Shown here in pieces: positions 36,907 through 44,725 of a DNA stretch of 64,000 nt. A program made the position numbers and the translations under genes. Below the pieces are notes generated by a model. The model had not been told where the DNA came from and did no database searches. It worked only from the letters and a program-made list of their open reading frames with translations. The stretch is from Anaerocolumna sp. MB42-C2 (lineage in GTDB: Bacteria > Bacillota > Clostridia > Lachnospirales > Lachnospiraceae): positions 3,053,501 through 3,117,500 of the forward strand of contig NZ_CP133190.1 of NCBI RefSeq assembly GCF_030913705.1. Direction: 5' to 3'. Each line of letters begins with the position of its first letter. Within the stretch, counting starts at the first letter, position 1.

Positions 36907-36938
36907 AGCCAGAGAAGTTGTTTTATAACTCCTCTGAC
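36907..36938 (-). terminator. Terminator of the second sugar operon
   Basis: CAGAGGAGTT and AACTTCTCTGG (minus-strand reading) form a stem around a short loop, followed by a T-rich run. It lies just after the isomerase stop codon. Confidence 0.8.
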
Positions 36939-36949
36939 ACCTTTTTTTG

Positions 36950-37768
36950 TTAAGCCTGGATCAGTTCATCCAATATTTTTTTCGCCTTGATAATGTCTTT
37001 CTTCTGTTCTTCCCCGGAGATTTCCCTTTCTATGGTAATATCCCCCTGGTAGCCGATTTCCTTTAGTTTGGCTATAAACTTAGGGTAATCTACCCTGCCT
37101 TCTCCAAGAGGCTTTTCTTCTCCCAGATTTCTGCCGTCCGTAGGATACATTCCGTCTTTTCCGTGAATACCAAGCACATATTTGCCTAATATATCAAGTG
37201 CATCCACCGGATTAGCCTTACCATACATTAACAGATTAGCCGGATCAAGATTAATACCTACATTATCATAACCAATATCTTCAATTGCCCTTCTTAAGGT
37301 TACCGGTGTCTCCTGGCCGGTCTCAAATAAGAAATTCTGTCCGTTTTCTTTGCACTTACCAATTAATTTCTTTAATGCAACCAAAGTACCGGTGTAATTT
37401 TCATCAAAAGGATTTTCCGGTATATACCCTACATGGGTTACGAAATCCCTTATATTCATTTTTTTAGCAAAATCAGAACCATTCATTAATGTCTGCAAAC
37501 GGCAGAAGCGGTAAGCAGCCGGTATTAATCCAAGCGTGAGCTGTCCATCATAAAAATCCCAGGTCACAGGACCGGACCAGCCACACCAGAATGCCGTAAT
37601 ATGCACTTCATGTTTTTTAACAGCCTGATTAACTAATTCTGCCATTTCATCCGTAAATTTATTTTCATCCCAGCATACCAGCTGGCAGCTGTTCATACCC
37701 ATCCCACGCAATTCTTCAAATTTATCGTCTATATTTTTATTCAGTTCGATTAATACACCCACATTCAT
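36950..37768 (-). CDS. Sugar phosphate isomerase/epimerase (AP-endonuclease-2 fold)
   Basis: A 272-residue TIM-barrel protein of the xylose-isomerase-like family. Metal-binding positions are visible in FLFETGQE (Glu), GINLDPANLL (Asp), GIHGKDG (His) and TIEREISG (Glu). It probably isomerises or epimerises the sugar or polyol taken up by the adjacent ABC system. AGGAG precedes the ATG. It is the last gene of the operon, 66 bases after the permease. The substrate is unknown; inositol-type or C3-epimerase substrates are common in this family. Confidence 0.88.
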   Translation of the reverse strand: MNVGVLIELNKNIDDKFEELRGMGMNSCQLVCWDENKFTDEMAELVNQAVKKHEVHITAFWCGWSGPVTWDFYDGQLTLGLIPAAYRFCRLQTLMNGSDFAKKMNIRDFVTHVGYIPENPFDENYTGTLVALKKLIGKCKENGQNFLFETGQETPVTLRRAIEDIGYDNVGINLDPANLLMYGKANPVDALDILGKYVLGIHGKDGMYPTDGRNLGEEKPLGEGRVDYPKFIAKLKEIGYQGDITIEREISGEEQKKDIIKAKKILDELIQA

Positions 37769-37834
37769 TCCGAATTCTCCTCACTTCCATAAACTTGGGG
37801 TTTAGATGGTCTTATGACATACTAGTCCCATTAA

Positions 37835-38665
37835 TTAGCCTTTAACCGCCCCCGCGGTTATTCCGCCTACAATATGTTTTTGCATAAATACAAAAAAGAT
37901 TAAGCTTGGTATCGTAGACATCACGATTCCTGGTAATGCATGTTCCCAATCTGAAGTCTGGGCAGAAAATTGCATATACAAAGCATTTTGTATATTTAAT
38001 GCATTCTGCTTGCCTCCTACAATTAACTGATTGGTAATTACATCATTCCAGGTAGCCAGCGCATCCAATACAATTACCGTTGTAAGAATCGGTTTTAACA
38101 ACGGAAGAACTACTGAAAAATAGGTACGGTATCTGGATGCACCATCTATTAAGGCACTCTCTTCCAATTCCAGCGGAATTCCCTTGATAAATCCATGAAT
38201 CATAAACACCGCCAAAGGCATGCATAATCCTACAGATACCATGATATAACCCACCTTTGTTCCATTTATACCGACTTTTGACACTAATTTCGTTAATGTG
38301 ATCATATAAGCCTGAAAAGGGACCATCATAGGCAATATAATAAGCCCGAAAATAACAGTGCTGTATTTTGTTTTCGTTCTTGCTAATTTATATGCTGCCA
38401 TAGGTGCACAAATTACAACTCCCAATACCGTACAAACCGTATATAAAAGAGTAGTTAAAGTAAGTTGCGAAAATTTAAAAGTCGTCCAGGTCTCTATATA
38501 CATATCAAAATTAATGCTGGTTGGTAAGGCCAGAAAATGCTGGATCATATCATTATACGGTTTAAATGAGTTGATAAAAATCAATAAAAGAGGCATAAGC
38601 CAAAAGATTGAGCAGGCTAATATGACCCATGATAATATATCAATATCCCTATGTTTTCTTCTCAT
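37835..38665 (-). CDS. Sugar ABC permease, MalG type
   Basis: A 276-residue carbohydrate ABC permease (CUT1, inner component) with six helices. The EAA loop reads LEESALIDGASRYRTYFSVVLPLLKP (EAA-x-x-DGA), and the end IVGGITAGAVKG is typical of MalG/UgpE. It pairs with the upstream MalF-like permease; the genes overlap at TAATG. No ATPase is encoded here, so a shared MsmK-type ATPase elsewhere is expected. Confidence 0.92.
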   Translation of the reverse strand: MRRKHRDIDILSWVILACSIFWLMPLLLIFINSFKPYNDMIQHFLALPTSINFDMYIETWTTFKFSQLTLTTLLYTVCTVLGVVICAPMAAYKLARTKTKYSTVIFGLIILPMMVPFQAYMITLTKLVSKVGINGTKVGYIMVSVGLCMPLAVFMIHGFIKGIPLELEESALIDGASRYRTYFSVVLPLLKPILTTVIVLDALATWNDVITNQLIVGGKQNALNIQNALYMQFSAQTSDWEHALPGIVMSTIPSLIFFVFMQKHIVGGITAGAVKG

Positions 38666-39555
38666 TATGCCTCAACCTCCCTAGACTTAGTAACTCTCAT
38701 CTGTATAACCGTAACTGCCAGCACAGCAATAAAGAATATCAGTGATTTCGCTGTAGCAAGACCGTAGCTGCTATTTGTAAAAGCTTCCTTATAGATATTG
38801 TAAGCTACTGATATAGTAGAATTAGCCGGGCCGCCCTTAGTAAATACCATGATGACATCAAATAATTTAAATGAAAAGGTCAGTGATGTAAATAAACATA
38901 TGGATATGGAGGGCATGATGAGAGGAAAGGTTATTTTCTTTGTTACCATCCATTTAGAGGCGCCGTCAATTCTGGCCGCTTCCAATACATCTACCGGAAC
39001 CGCAATGATTCCCGCTATATAAGTAACCATATAAAAACCTATATTCTGCCACACAGTCATAATAACAACAACATAAAAAGCCAGTTTTGGTGTACCAACC
39101 CAGCTCCAGTTAAAAAATTGCCAGCCGGTTATATCAAACAGCGCCTCAAATCCAGGTCCGAAAATAAATTTCCAGATTAAACTGATTGCTGTAAGGCTGA
39201 TAAGATAGGGGACATAATAAAATGCACGACCCAGGCTGTTTTTTTTCTTTTGCTTTGCAAGTTTTAATGCAACTGCTAAGGATATGATATTAACGATAAT
39301 GACATAGAATACAGAATATTTAAGTGTAAATAAAGCCGATTTAATAAATAACGGATCATTTGTAAGTATTTTTTTAAAATTATCAAAACCAACAAAAGTC
39401 ATATCTTTACTGATTCCATTCCATTTGAATACGGAATAGTACAGATTCATCACAAAAGGAATATCCGACGCGAATAACACAAACACTAGAGCCGGTATGG
39501 TGAAAATGGCAAAACATATTCCCTCTGATATTTTTCTTTTTGTTTTGACACGCAT
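38665..39555 (-). CDS. Sugar ABC permease, MalF type
   Basis: A 296-residue permease with six helices. The EAA loop VLEAARIDGASKWMVTKKITFPLI marks the CUT1 family. It follows the binding-protein gene after a hairpin and overlaps the second permease by one base. It acts with the binding protein and an unlinked ATPase. Confidence 0.92.
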   Translation of the reverse strand: MRVKTKRKISEGICFAIFTIPALVFVLFASDIPFVMNLYYSVFKWNGISKDMTFVGFDNFKKILTNDPLFIKSALFTLKYSVFYVIIVNIISLAVALKLAKQKKKNSLGRAFYYVPYLISLTAISLIWKFIFGPGFEALFDITGWQFFNWSWVGTPKLAFYVVVIMTVWQNIGFYMVTYIAGIIAVPVDVLEAARIDGASKWMVTKKITFPLIMPSISICLFTSLTFSFKLFDVIMVFTKGGPANSTISVAYNIYKEAFTNSSYGLATAKSLIFFIAVLAVTVIQMRVTKSREVEA

Positions 39556-39579
39556 CGTTTCGCCTCCCTGTTATAAAGT

Positions 39580-39628
39580 AAAGGGCTGCTGCAAAAAATT
39601 CAAAGTATGAATTTGCAGCAGCTCCTTT
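39580..39628 (-). terminator. Hairpin between binding-protein and permease genes
   Basis: 17-base arms (39580-39596 and 39612-39628) around CTGCTGCAAA/TTTGCAGCAG pair with one mismatch. There is no T run after it on the minus strand, so it may protect the 3' end of the abundant binding-protein mRNA rather than terminate. Confidence 0.65.
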
Positions 39629-39659
39629 AAAATATACTATTTAATCATATAATTATTTA

Positions 39660-40991
39660 CTATTGCGTAACCCAGCCTGCCTGAAGAGAGGCGATTGCAT
39701 CCTTTACCGGAAGGTCACCTAACATATACGCCTGAAGGGTAGGTCCCATGGTACTGTCATTATATCCATCCGGGTATGAGGTATGAATCCAACCATTGGT
39801 CTTACCTGCTGAAATATAAGCTGCTGCATCATTTGCCAGTTTACCTGCAACTTTATGTTCTCCTGCAGCAGACGGTACTGATCCGATTGTATTACACATC
39901 CAATCCAAACCTTCGTCGGAGGTTAAGATATACTGCAAGTATTCTTTCGCTAAATCAAGATTTTTTGAGTCTTTGTTAACGATATACGTCCATGAAATGG
40001 AAGATAATAAATTGGTATCATCCGGATTCTCACTTACAGGAACTGGTAAGAATGCAAGATTTGCATTCGGGTTAAATTTATCCAGAGTAGCCTGGCACCA
40101 GTCACCCATATGTATAATAGCAGCTTCTCCGTTTGCTAACATGTTTTCTGAGGTTTCCCAATCAATTTCCAGCGGTTTATCAGGTCCGTATTTAACTGCT
40201 AAATCCAATACCTTAAATAAATTCTTAAAATTAGGTGCCGTATCAAAAGTTAAAGAACCATCGTTCATAGCTGCAACCGTACCGGCTGCATCTTTAGACT
40301 TATCCATTAAGAAATGTGTTGCAAGCTGTCCTAAAACCCAGGTTTCTTTTGCAGCTAATGAAAATGCTGTAATACCTGCAGCATCTAATTTTTTACAAGC
40401 ATCCTCTAATTGTGATATAGTTGTGGGAACTTCTGTGATGCCTGCTTTTTGGAACAGATCCTTATTATAGATAAGTCCCATATTTTCATAGGTCCATGGC
40501 AAAGACTTTACATTACCGTCTGCATCTTTACCTGTATCTACTGCAGCTTGATTAAACTTTGCAAGAACATCCGTATCATTGGTCCAATCATATGCAAAAT
40601 CATAATATGATTTCGCTTGCGTACCTGTCTGTACGGCAAATACATCCGGAACATCATCAGAGTTTATTCTTGCTTTTAAAAGGGTATCCGTATCATTGGC
40701 AGCATGCTGTACTTCAACTTTTACTCCAGGATGACTCTCTTCAAAACTTTTAACAAGCTCATCATATCTTTCGAGACCATATGCCTGGCCATCAAAGACA
40801 GTTAATGTAACATCCTCACCGGATGCGGCACTTGTGTTTGCACCTGCATCTGTACTGCCAGCGTCACTGGATGCGGTATCTGCTGTACCTGCATCATTAT
40901 TTGTTTCTTTTGATGCGCCCCCGCTGCACCCTGCTAACATAATTACTACCATTGCCAAACTTAACAATAACGCTAGAGATTTCTTCATCAT
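39660..40991 (-). CDS. Sugar ABC transporter substrate-binding lipoprotein
   Basis: A 443-residue extracellular solute-binding protein of family 1. The signal ends in the lipobox MLAGC; a Ser/Ala/Asp/Thr-rich linker (about 25-60) leads into LTVFDGQAYGLERYDELVKSFEESHPGVKVEV and DVFAVQTG, standard for CUT1 sugar binders. AGGAGG precedes ATG-ATG at the start. The sugar cannot be predicted; the linked isomerase and oxidoreductase remnant suggest a sugar alcohol or sugar acid. Confidence 0.92.
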   Translation of the reverse strand: MMKKSLALLLSLAMVVIMLAGCSGGASKETNNDAGTADTASSDAGSTDAGANTSAASGEDVTLTVFDGQAYGLERYDELVKSFEESHPGVKVEVQHAANDTDTLLKARINSDDVPDVFAVQTGTQAKSYYDFAYDWTNDTDVLAKFNQAAVDTGKDADGNVKSLPWTYENMGLIYNKDLFQKAGITEVPTTISQLEDACKKLDAAGITAFSLAAKETWVLGQLATHFLMDKSKDAAGTVAAMNDGSLTFDTAPNFKNLFKVLDLAVKYGPDKPLEIDWETSENMLANGEAAIIHMGDWCQATLDKFNPNANLAFLPVPVSENPDDTNLLSSISWTYIVNKDSKNLDLAKEYLQYILTSDEGLDWMCNTIGSVPSAAGEHKVAGKLANDAAAYISAGKTNGWIHTSYPDGYNDSTMGPTLQAYMLGDLPVKDAIASLQAGWVTQ

Positions 40992-41044
40992 AAATTTCCT
41001 CCTTTAGTAATAGTAAATTTAACTATAGAGATAATAAAATATAA

Positions 41045-41405
41045 TTATTTCATTGCCTCTGATAATTCGTTTAAAGTAAGTAAAACTGACTTAACACCTT
41101 CCGACAATGGGGCTATTTCAATCGTTTTTTTATTAACTAAGCATCTCCATTGCCAGGATTAGTAAATCGGCATGTAAATAACTCGGGACACAAATATGTA
41201 CAAGGTCAACATCTGTATTTTCAATTATGTCTTTGCCGTATTTAAACTTTTCCACATCTGCCCAAAAACTAGCCGCCTTTTCTAAAAATTTTTATCTGCA
41301 ATCTGCAACTGCGGTTACTTGAATATCATATTTCTTAGATAATTCTTTTAAGGACAGATTATGCACGGTACCCATCCCGCCGCAACCAATAAGTCCTACT
41401 TTCAT
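41045..41405 (-). pseudogene. Wrecked Gfo/Idh/MocA oxidoreductase gene
   Basis: The start (MKVGLIGCGGMGTVHNLSL, Rossmann GxGxxG) is clear and shows the family. The frame has a stop after VTAVADCR, continues KFLEKAASFWADVEKF and VHICVPSYLHADLLILAM, and stops after MEMLS. A separate 41045-41120 frame reads IEIAPLSEGVKSVLLTLNEL to SEAMK and a stop, the expected C terminus. About 200 central codons are missing. The gene is the first of the sugar operon and cannot make a working enzyme. Confidence 0.85.
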
Positions 41406-41468
41406 AATGGCACCTCTTTTCTAAATAGTAGTTTATTAGTTTGTCCACCCACCTTATTAATTACCTTT

Positions 41469-41496
41469 AAAAAAAAGCTCCGGTTATTCTAGAGCG
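41469..41496 (-). terminator. Possible attenuator in the leader of the second sugar operon
   Basis: On the minus strand CGCTC and GGAGC form a short stem around about 10 bases, followed by eight T residues. It lies between the promoter and the first gene. The stem is short, so confidence is low. Confidence 0.35.
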
Positions 41497-41556
41497 CCTT
41501 TGCTTTGTCGAATATTTGTTATTTTGGGTAATTTTTGGAACTTTTAATCTATTCAC

Positions 41557-41585
41557 ATGATAACACTGACTATCTTTATTGTCAA
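41557..41585 (-). promoter_or_regulatory. Promoter of the second sugar operon
   Basis: Minus-strand TTGACA (41580-41585), a 17-base spacer and TATCAT (41557-41562). The transcript would have a leader of about 145 bases before the oxidoreductase remnant. Confidence 0.7.
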
Positions 41586-41749
41586 TTTTTTTTTTATTAA
41601 ATTTCAAAAAATAAAATTATTGCTAAAATAATGTGATTATGTTACTATTTTATATAATTAGTAAGTTAGTTGGATTAATTAATGATTTCTCTCTAAAATT
41701 CCTCAATACGAAACATATCTAAAGTTATAATTTACCAGGAGGTATCAAC

Positions 41750-42955
41750 TTGAAACTAGTAAACCAGCACCTTATAAAAGATTCCAATATGAAACTGCTA
41801 TATAATGAGATTTATAACAATAGCGGCATCTCCAGAGCACAGTTGGCTAAATTATCCAATTTAAGCAAGACAACCGTTTCAACTCTGATTGATGAACTAA
41901 TAAACCGCGGTTTTGTTTATGATTCTGGAGTAGCGGATTCAAATAACGTGGGGCGAAAGCCGAACAGTCTGCATGTTAAACCATCCAGTTATTATGTTGT
42001 AGTCTTTAGCTGGATTGAAAACTATATAAACTTATATCTAATGGACATTACCGGTGCAACTACCTTTGAACTTCATCTTAAACTGGAGGGGGATGATACT
42101 TATGTCTCATTGTCCCGTAAATGTATGGAAGAGTATGTTCTGACTCAAGTTAACAGAGAGCAAATTCTAGGTGTCTGTGTAGTTGTATCTGCAATGATAG
42201 ACACTGTTAATGAAGAAATTTATTCCACAACCCTTAGTCTTCCTAAATCCGAGGGTATGAACCTTATTGCATCGTTAAAATCAACATTCCGTGAATTTCC
42301 GGTAGCAATACTGGAAGATACCGCCTGCTCCGCATATGCGGAGAAAGTATATGCACGTGTGACAGAACCGGATTTTGCATTTATTAATTTTAGCCGTGGT
42401 ATAGGAGCCACGCTATTTATACGAAATAAAATGGTTGGTAAAGCAAATGGAGCCTCCACTCAGTTTGGACATTATTCCGCAGATCCGGACGGTGTTCTGT
42501 GCGCCTGCGGTAACCGAGGTTGTATTGAAGCTATGATGGGTGAAAGCGCTCTTGCCAAAATGGTGAAAGCAGAGGGCGGAAGTCCGGCATTAGACCGTCT
42601 TCCTGCTATTACTTATGCTACGCTGGGTAATGCCGCTTTATACGGAGATGCAGTTTCCAAAAAAGTTATAAAAGAAATTGCCCGTGTTTTATCGTACGGT
42701 CTTGCTAATTTAATCTCTATTGTAAATCCTCATTTAATAATACTTGGTGGTAAAAGTATTCTACTTGGCGATTTATTCTTGAATGAGATTAATAAAAATC
42801 TGAAATCTACCGGCTTTCGGAGAATGGTCGATAACGTGGAAGTACAATACTCAAAATTAGATTCCAATGCTTTTCTAAACGGTGCTATGAAATACTTTTT
42901 TGATGTTCATTATGCATTTACCAAAGATTTAACTAACTCATTTTTCATTGGATAG
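41750..42955 (+). CDS. ROK family transcriptional regulator
   Basis: A 401-residue XylR/NagC-type repressor. A winged helix-turn-helix (residues about 15-60: NNSGISRAQLAKLSNLSKTT) is followed by a ROK sugar-kinase-like domain with the zinc motif CACGNRGCIEAMMG (near 247). The catalytic kinase region reads INFSRGIGATLF and lacks the usual DxGxT, as in regulators. The start is TTG after AGGAGG. It is divergent from the sugar operon and probably represses it until the substrate binds. A hairpin terminator follows. Confidence 0.9.
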   Translation: MKLVNQHLIKDSNMKLLYNEIYNNSGISRAQLAKLSNLSKTTVSTLIDELINRGFVYDSGVADSNNVGRKPNSLHVKPSSYYVVVFSWIENYINLYLMDITGATTFELHLKLEGDDTYVSLSRKCMEEYVLTQVNREQILGVCVVVSAMIDTVNEEIYSTTLSLPKSEGMNLIASLKSTFREFPVAILEDTACSAYAEKVYARVTEPDFAFINFSRGIGATLFIRNKMVGKANGASTQFGHYSADPDGVLCACGNRGCIEAMMGESALAKMVKAEGGSPALDRLPAITYATLGNAALYGDAVSKKVIKEIARVLSYGLANLISIVNPHLIILGGKSILLGDLFLNEINKNLKSTGFRRMVDNVEVQYSKLDSNAFLNGAMKYFFDVHYAFTKDLTNSFFIG

Positions 42956-42992
42956 CTGGAATTTATCTATTGAATTAATTTAATAATAAAAC

Positions 42993-43049
42993 AAATAGAG
43001 AAGAAAGAGCTCTTAAACCATAAGTTTAAGAGCTCTTTCTTCTCTATTT
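42993..43049. terminator. Bidirectional terminator
   Basis: A long perfect stem (about 24-base arms around GAGAAGAAAGAGCTCTTAAAC) with a 5-base loop, T-rich on both sides. It serves the ROK gene and the convergent HtrA-like gene. Confidence 0.9.
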
Positions 43050-43065
43050 TTATTCTCTATCTTTA

Positions 43066-44445
43066 TTATCTGTCTTTCTTACCAAGCACAACTTCCAAAT
43101 CCATATCTTTTGATGTATTTTTCGTATTACGTCTGATCGTAACCTTTAGGGTCGATTTAGGTTCACCTGCTTTTATCAGACTGTTAAAATTATTAACGGA
43201 TAATATCTCTGTTCCATTAACAGAAAGAATAATATCACCACTCTGCAATCCTGCTTCTAACGCCGGAGAATTTGCCTCGACTTCAGTAATATAAATACCA
43301 TTATTAATACCGGCCTGCTTTAATGCAGTTTCCGTCATATCGGCTCCTTTGATACCAAAATAACTTCTCTCCTGGTTATTTACCAGGCTGGCAATGATCT
43401 CTTTTATCCTGGAAATACCAATAACCGTATTAACATTCTTATTATATTCATCCTTTAATTTCTGAGTAATAATACCGATTACTTCACCACGAAGATTAAC
43501 GATTATTCCATCGCTGTTTTCATTATCAAGGATATCGGTAGTGAATAAGTCTATTTTATTATCTGTAATATAGGTACTGGTATCCTTACTGGTTATAATT
43601 CCATACTCCATGGAATCTACATAACCATTGGGACTTCCCAGAGCAATAATAGGGGTACCGATTATCAATGGATATGATTCACCCAGCTTTACTACCTTTA
43701 TATTACTTAATACCGTATCCGGAATATCAGCAAGACTTACTGCAATAACTGCCAGATTAAGATCACTGTCATAATCCTGAAGTTTTGCTTTCACATCCAA
43801 AGACTCTGTTAAATTTACCCTAATATTTTTAGCATCCTGAATTCTGTCATAACTGACCAATATCAGCAAATCGGCACCATTATTGGCTACTACTAATCCA
43901 GAGGACACTTCAGAAGCCTCAAATTCATTATTAAACAACACATCTACTCCGTTTTTAATGCTGGTTACATTAAGAATGGATTTGTCTACTTCACTGGCAA
44001 CATTTCTTAAGTCCATATAAATATTGTTTAGATCCTGTACATCCGCCTGAATATATTTCTCAATTACTACTGTATCGGGTTTCGTTTCTTCCTTAGTTTC
44101 CTTTTCGCTCTCACTATTATTTGGTTTATCCGTTTCGGGTTTATTCGTATTTTCCGTACTTCCCATATGCGGTTTATTTTGATCCGGACCTGTGGATGAA
44201 CTCTCCGGAGTGGTTGTTGGAAATTCAACTGTTTTTTTATCCTGATATTTTCCTAAAATTTTATTAATCGCAGGCTGGGAAATACAAAATGAAACACCTG
44301 CTACAATACCAAAAATACATGCCAATACTATCGTCCAAGTTACGGAGTAAAACATTCTTCTAAATTTAAATTTCTTTTTGGACGCTATCTGTTCCTGGAT
44401 AAAAGAGTACTCTTTCTCATCCTTATTTTTGTTATCATTAGACAT
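43066..44445 (-). CDS. HtrA/DegP-like PDZ protein lacking the catalytic His (pseudoprotease)
   Basis: A 459-residue membrane-anchored protein: short cytosolic start, transmembrane helix (about 34-55), low-complexity Thr/Ser/Pro/Glu/Lys linker (about 65-125), trypsin-like domain and a C-terminal PDZ domain (about 355-455). The fold is clear from SSGLVVANNG, DSDLNLAVIAV, IALGSPNG and NLRGEVIGII. The catalytic His region, normally LTNxHV, reads LVSYDRI, so His is Asp. The Ser motif GNSGG reads ENSDG, keeping Ser but losing its glycines. The Asp is kept. It is therefore probably inactive as a protease and may bind or sense proteins. Confidence 0.85.
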   Translation of the reverse strand: MSNDNKNKDEKEYSFIQEQIASKKKFKFRRMFYSVTWTIVLACIFGIVAGVSFCISQPAINKILGKYQDKKTVEFPTTTPESSSTGPDQNKPHMGSTENTNKPETDKPNNSESEKETKEETKPDTVVIEKYIQADVQDLNNIYMDLRNVASEVDKSILNVTSIKNGVDVLFNNEFEASEVSSGLVVANNGADLLILVSYDRIQDAKNIRVNLTESLDVKAKLQDYDSDLNLAVIAVSLADIPDTVLSNIKVVKLGESYPLIIGTPIIALGSPNGYVDSMEYGIITSKDTSTYITDNKIDLFTTDILDNENSDGIIVNLRGEVIGIITQKLKDEYNKNVNTVIGISRIKEIIASLVNNQERSYFGIKGADMTETALKQAGINNGIYITEVEANSPALEAGLQSGDIILSVNGTEILSVNNFNSLIKAGEPKSTLKVTIRRNTKNTSKDMDLEVVLGKKDR

Positions 44446-44725
44446 TTCTTTTCTCCTTTAGGACAATCCGTATGTATATTTTATCATTTACTTATGAACA
44501 TTATATGAATGATTTGTAAACAAAAGGGTATTTCATTAGGTATTTTTAAATAATGGTTTTATTTTTAACGAAAATAAGGTAAAATAAAGAATTAGGAAGC
44601 AACCTGTACTTAAGATACTTGCGTCAGTAACACCGCCTTTTATCGGAGATTTAGAAAACAATTTCCGTAAGTATTATTATAAACGATAATTGAAAATAGG
44701 CAATAGTTTAATATGGAGGAAGCTT

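Noticed and set aside
39973-40470. 165-codon plus-strand frame inside the sugar-binding-protein gene
   Set aside because: Shadow frame; the minus-strand lipoprotein is unmistakable.
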